Origin: Planctomycetota bacterium
Lineage (GTDB): Bacteria; Planctomycetota; Planctomycetia; Planctomycetales; Planctomycetaceae
Assembly: GCA_027623235.1 (NCBI GenBank)
Contig: JAQBVJ010000024.1
Location: 1 to 64,000 of the forward strand
Direction: 5' to 3'
DNA length: 64,000 bases
Position numbers and translations under genes: made by a program
Shown here: positions 61,101-64,000 of the stretch, in pieces
Numbering within the stretch: the first letter of the stretch is position 1
Layout: every line of letters starts with the position of its first letter
The notes under the pieces: model-generated
The model's input: only the letters and a program-made list of their open reading frames with translations
What the model was told of the DNA's origin: nothing
Databases searched by the model: none

Positions 61101-61452
61101 AACTGGATAGCCGCCGCAGGACCCGCAGCCGCCTCCCGAACACAACATCCGTCACGTCCGTCTCTTGAGGCAGCGACGCCCAGGCGGGAAACAGGATCGG
61201 GGGCTCACCAAGAAATGCTGCCAGGTCGTCCGCGTAATCGTCGAGATCGGCTTCGCGCGGAAGCACGACCAGCGTTGTTCCGCCGCACCTTTGGCTGAGC
61301 GTCGCCGCCGACAGCGCGGACGATGAGCCCCACGCTCCGTCGATTGTCCCGCTGTTGCCACTCTCCAGAGCGGCGATGAGTTTTTCAAACCCGGGGGTCG
61401 TTTCGAGGAGCGATACCAGCGCCGTCAGATCACCAGCTTGCGTTGCCGTCAC
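58165..61452 (-). CDS. mfd: Transcription-repair coupling factor
   Basis: 1095 residues. UvrB-homology N-terminal region (LREAD-type PREADLDDYADDLAAF, FAVRGGIVDVYPP), RNA-polymerase-interaction domain (DLVVHLSHGIGRFHGMKLIE), and superfamily 2 translocase motifs Walker A GDVGYGKTEVAMRAAF, DEEQ in VIDEEQRFGVEVKE, TLSATPIPRTL and HQLRGRVGRYKHRAYCYLL, then the C-terminal TRCF domain. It removes RNA polymerase stalled at lesions and recruits UvrA. Confidence 0.97.
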   Translation of the reverse strand: MTATQAGDLTALVSLLETTPGFEKLIAALESGNSGTIDGAWGSSSALSAATLSQRCGGTTLVVLPREADLDDYADDLAAFLGEPPILFPAWASLPQETDVTDVVFGRRLRVLRRLSSSAPPKVVVATIAALLQPVPAREEIAAGTRRLVVGDELDEEAFRAWLTERGFEQVTGIQLPGEFAVRGGIVDVYPPDAEDPYRLEFFGDEIESIRQFDVESQRTVETLDAVDIAIVSPVKADDSSSKNDPAEKQAASSRFGAESFFDFLPGRSWSVLSELSDITSEGRQYLERLKDPRGLFSVEAVLARCTEKPSVIVAPIAADGFDTPCHLQVESIEKFSGPRAEVLSELEEAVGRNERVLIACHNEGEVERLGELLAEKTPELKDRVTLCVGHVSAGFRLVPQGLIILSDHELFSRTEVRRTPKKRRVESRALDSFIELKDGDLVVHLSHGIGRFHGMKLIETDGEKEEHLELEFRNKVRLYVPVSLIHLVQKYVGGQKTSPELSLVGSSSWSKKKARVADAVADLASDMILLQAKRQSKPGVACPPDSHWMQEFAAAFPYTETPDQVKAIEDCREDLEEARPMDRLICGDVGYGKTEVAMRAAFKMIDAGRQVAILVPTTVLAEQHYNSFSERLAEFPITIESLSRFRTKKEQKHIVEGLKAGTVDLVIGTHRLVSKDVSFKNLGLLVIDEEQRFGVEVKEALKHLRLEVDVLTLSATPIPRTLHLSLLGIRDISNLTTAPQERVAVTTRLSRWDPELIRSAIVRELNRNGQVFFVHNRVYNIHEFEDRLKQIVPEATFDVAHGQMTPKDLEAAMLRFVRRETDVLLATTIIESGVDIPNANTMFIHQADNYGLADLHQLRGRVGRYKHRAYCYLLLEEGKTVTSTAAKRLKAIEEFSELGAGFRIAMRDLEIRGAGNILGTEQSGHIASVGYELYCQLLESAVRARKNEPQRDDRHVTIDLPVTVFVPSSYVPPGKAKIEVYRRLTALPTVEALRDFEAELRDRFGPIPEDAVRLLLLQEVQILARLWKLTRIHLEDGYIYLTYDEQRYMNLLKSRLKSRLRIMDHRQAAFVLKNPNPKQDPLLRTLKKMLQPFS

Positions 61453-61603
61453 GGTGATTCACGGTGGAAATCGGTCAGGGATGTGTCGTCACAAGGCCTG
61501 CCTGCGTACGACCTCAAAGCAGTTCCGCCCGGGGAACAATGTTCCCGAACCGGAGCCGGGAAGGCTCGCGAGTGACCGGGCAGGTGTCAATTCCGCCCGG
61601 CAC

Positions 61604-61634
61604 AAAAAAAGCCCGAAGCGACGTCGCCTCGGGC
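61604..61634 (-). terminator. Rho-independent terminator downstream of rny
   Basis: On the minus strand, GCCCGAGGCGA pairs with TCGCTTCGGGC around a CG loop (one G-U pair) and is followed by seven T residues. It lies 35 bases past the stop of the RNase Y gene and separates it from mfd. Confidence 0.9.
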
Positions 61635-61668
61635 CTCTGTGAATCCGGCAGTCGACCGCCGCCCGCGA

Positions 61669-63210
61669 TCAGCGAGCGTACTCAACAGCTTTCGTTTCCC
61701 TCAGCACGACGACTTTCACCTCGCCCGGATAGGTCAGGTTTTCTTCGATCGCCTTCGCGATTTCCTTCGTCAGCTTCGCGGCTCCGCGATCGTTGACCTC
61801 TCGCGAATTCACGATGATGCGGATTTCCCGGCCGGCCTGAACGGCGAACGCCTGGTCGACACCGGGGAAACCACACGCGAGCGCTTCGAGTTCCTCAAGC
61901 CGCTTGACGTAGCGGTCGAGGTTCTCGCGACGTGCTCCCGGTCGCGACGCCGAAGCCGCATCGGCCGCGGCGACAAGGACTGTGTAAATGAACTCAGGGC
62001 GAATGTCGTCGTGATGGCCGGCGGCCGCGTGGACAACCTCGACTCCCTCGCCGTACCGCTTGAGAAGTTCCGCTCCGACGGCCGGATGACCGCCTTCCAT
62101 TTCGTGGTCGGCTGCTTTGCCGATGTCGTGCAGGAATCCTGCCCGGCGAGCGATCGCCGGGTCCAGACCCATTTGCTCGGCGAGAAGCATCGTGACGTGA
62201 GACACCTCGATCGAGTGCCGCAGCACGTTCTGACTGTAACTCGTTCGAAAGTGCATTCGCCCCATCAGATAGACCAGCTTTTCGTGAAGACCGGCGACGT
62301 TCGCTTCCAGACAGGCTTCCTGGCCCATCTTTTTAATGTGAGCGTCCATTTCCTTGTTCGTCTCGGCGACGACTTCTTCGATTCGAGTCGGGTGAATCCG
62401 ACCATCCTGGATCAGCTTGATGAGTGAGAGTCGGGCCACTTCACGGCGAACCTTATCGAACGCAGACACGACGACAACTCCGGGCGTGTCATCCACGATG
62501 ACGTCGACGCCGGCGAATTTCTCGAAGGCGCGAATGTTGCGTCCCTCGCGGCCGATGATGCGGCCTTTCATTTCGTCGTTCGGAATGTCGACGGTTGAGA
62601 CGGTCATTTCCGATGTCTGAGCCGACGAAATCCGCTGAATGGCCATCCCAAGAATCTCTCGTGCGAGCTCTTCCTGGCGATCTTTCAGCTCGGCCTCGTA
62701 CTTGAGGATCAAGCCACCGGTCTCGTCTTTCAGAGTCCGGTCAAGCCGCTGGAGCAGCAGTTCCTTTGCCTGCTCGGGCTTCATCTCGCTGATTTTGTAG
62801 AGCTGGTCCTGCTCCCGTTCGAGGACCCGGTCAAGCTCTTTTTCCTTGACGTCCATCGACTTCGCGCGGGCACTCAATTTTGCCTGCTGCGACTCAACCA
62901 TCTTTTCACGCTTCTGGAATTCCTCGTCGCGATCGTCGAGCCCGCCCTGGCGTTTGTCGAGTTCTCGCTCTCGCTGATGGAGTTTGTCTTTTGTTTCGTT
63001 GAGCGATTCTTCCAGCTCTTCGCGACGCTTCAGCAGCTCCTCCCGGTTTTTCAACTCCTCATCTTTGCGGAGGTTTTCGGCATCCCGCTTTGCCTGTTCG
63101 ATGATCTGGTCACGGTCCTGGTAGGCTGACCCTCGTTTCAACCGCTCGAAGAAAAAACCAAGACCGCCTCCAACGACAAGCCCCACAGCGGCATAAAGTA
63201 CATCGGGCAT
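61669..63210 (-). CDS. rny: Ribonuclease Y
   Basis: 513 residues. N-terminal membrane anchor ([18 protein letters not shown]), a long charged coiled coil (about 25-200), a KH RNA-binding domain ([22 protein letters not shown]), and an HD domain ([30 protein letters not shown]). This endoribonuclease starts mRNA turnover at the membrane. The start at 63210 yields the standard [11 protein letters not shown]; an open frame to 63402 adds unrelated residues. A strong terminator follows. Confidence 0.96.
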   Translation of the reverse strand: MPDVLYAAVGLVVGGGLGFFFERLKRGSAYQDRDQIIEQAKRDAENLRKDEELKNREELLKRREELEESLNETKDKLHQRERELDKRQGGLDDRDEEFQKREKMVESQQAKLSARAKSMDVKEKELDRVLEREQDQLYKISEMKPEQAKELLLQRLDRTLKDETGGLILKYEAELKDRQEELAREILGMAIQRISSAQTSEMTVSTVDIPNDEMKGRIIGREGRNIRAFEKFAGVDVIVDDTPGVVVVSAFDKVRREVARLSLIKLIQDGRIHPTRIEEVVAETNKEMDAHIKKMGQEACLEANVAGLHEKLVYLMGRMHFRTSYSQNVLRHSIEVSHVTMLLAEQMGLDPAIARRAGFLHDIGKAADHEMEGGHPAVGAELLKRYGEGVEVVHAAAGHHDDIRPEFIYTVLVAAADAASASRPGARRENLDRYVKRLEELEALACGFPGVDQAFAVQAGREIRIIVNSREVNDRGAAKLTKEIAKAIEENLTYPGEVKVVVLRETKAVEYAR

Positions 63211-63952
63211 TTCACTGCGCCTTCTTCCCGGCCGAATGGCGCAGCCGCTCGAACTGTCGACCTGAGGCCGAATCAGTCGGACAGCGATTTGGAAAGATGG
63301 TCCGCTCGAAAAGAGTGCCGACTCAAACGAGCCGCCACGGCGAACGGATATCAATCCAGAAACACGGAGCGTTGGCCGACTCGATGAACTGAGTCGGCAC
63401 ACCGGAAAGCCGATCGGCGTGAAGCGGGGTCAGAAATCAGAGTCGGCGTTTGTCCAGCGCACGAGGTTCCGTCCGGCTGCCTGATGGCAGCACGTCAGGC
63501 GAAGCTCGCCGGGAATTGTGGCACGAGTGCCACAGGGGCGACGCAACAAACTCAAAACGCCGCGTCAGCACGATCGTTTCGCCTCGATCAAAACTCGAAA
63601 GCAAAACAAGCGTACCTGGCTGCGCAGAACGCAGCCACAAAACGAGCGTCTGCAGCAGAATAAAAGCTGCGAGAGTGAGCGCCGCTGTCTGGAAAATGAC
63701 CGACATGGTTTCAGAAAACTGACTGAGTGATTCACAGGACCGGCCGCCCGACGGCAACGCGCCGTGTCGAGAAGCTGCGGTTGTCAAGCCGCTGAAAATC
63801 GAAACAAATCGAAAATCAACGACATCGACCGGCATCGTAACAAAGCCCGATTCGCGTTCAAGCGATGCCGCGGCAGGCTGCAGGACCTCTGACGGACAGT
63901 CGGCCGACAGTTATTCTCAACCGCCGCCGATCGATGTAGACTGACGATGTCA
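63211..63952. other. Intergenic region with REP-like hairpins and one doubtful small frame
   Basis: Hairpins lie at 63477-63490 (CTGCC-TGAT-GGCAG) and 63517-63534 (TGTGGCAC-GA-GTGCCACA). On the minus strand a frame from ATG 63706 to 63437 would encode 89 residues starting MSVIFQTAALTLAAFILLQ, with one membrane helix. Its C-terminal third is made of the hairpin sequences, so I leave it uncalled. The part next to 63210 should include the rny promoter and leader. Confidence 0.45.
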
Positions 63953-64000
63953 TGTCCACCGAACTGAATGATTTTTCCTGGAAAAGGATGATCGAAGCCG
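63953..64000 (+). CDS. Partial gene start, product unknown
   Basis: An open frame starts at ATG 63953 (MSTELNDFSWKRMIEA) and runs off the window after 16 codons. No family can be assigned from so few residues. The ribosome site is weak, so the call rests on the open frame and the gene-free space upstream. Confidence 0.35.

Noticed and set aside
63437-63706. Small minus-strand membrane protein of 89 residues upstream of rny
   Set aside because: Only one hydrophobic segment supports it, and its last third is formed by two hairpin repeats; noted in the intergenic entry but not called.

Overview
The window is a piece of a chromosome from a member of the Planctomycetota, probably the family Planctomycetaceae. 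This is inferred from family content: a very large PSCyt1/DUF1549/DUF1553 cytochrome-type protein, a secreted sulfatase, an SMP-30-like lactonase, an FHA/GYF/carboxypeptidase-regulatory protein, small stand-alone Ser/Thr kinases, high GC, and short hairpin elements scattered between genes. No rRNA, tRNA, CRISPR array, prophage or insertion sequence was recognised.

Layout. 1-1.5 kb: a Uma2-family protein and a TerC-family membrane protein. 1.7-21.7 kb: one large sensory locus. A Wsp-like chemosensory set (CheW, CheR-TPR, CheW with N-terminal extension, MCP, CheA-REC, CheB) is followed by output parts that resemble a partner-switching module: two REC-HATPase proteins (RsbW-like), a STAS protein (RsbV-like) and a multi-receiver hybrid histidine kinase. 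Next come a secreted repeat protein and a second MCP. Divergently, a REC-SpoIIE/PP2C phosphatase (RsbU/HsbR-like) is interrupted by an in-frame stop. There are no flagellar genes and no GGDEF protein. 21.9-38.1 kb: secreted and envelope functions (propeller protein, FHA/GYF membrane protein with a frameshifted tail, ABC exporter, a beta-lactamase/PG-binding/D,D-carboxypeptidase fusion, thioredoxin-domain protein, sulfatase, DUF1553 protein, lactonase). 38.4-43.5 kb: regulatory cluster (FHA protein, HAD hydrolase, CsrA, two Ser/Thr kinases, PP2C phosphatase). 43.5-64 kb: mostly housekeeping (alcohol dehydrogenase, aconitase, UppS, CdsA, MsbA-like ABC transporter, HemL, lipoprotein PPIase, Mfd, RNase Y), plus two toxin-antitoxin-like pairs and a phosphate transporter/DUF47 pair in which both proteins are half the usual length.

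Working model. The two MCPs signal through CheW/CheA, with adaptation by CheR/CheB. CheA and the hybrid kinase could phosphorylate the receivers of the two HATPase proteins and of the divergent phosphatase, setting the phosphorylation state of the STAS protein. That would make the output regulation of a sigma factor or another STAS client rather than swimming or c-di-GMP. This wiring is inferred from domains and gene order only.

Three genes carry single-base lesions: a TAA in the REC-SpoIIE gene, a TGA in a ParE/RelE-like toxin, and a one-base deficit in an A-run of the FHA/GYF gene. They could be true mutations or assembly errors, so read-level verification matters before biology is built on them.
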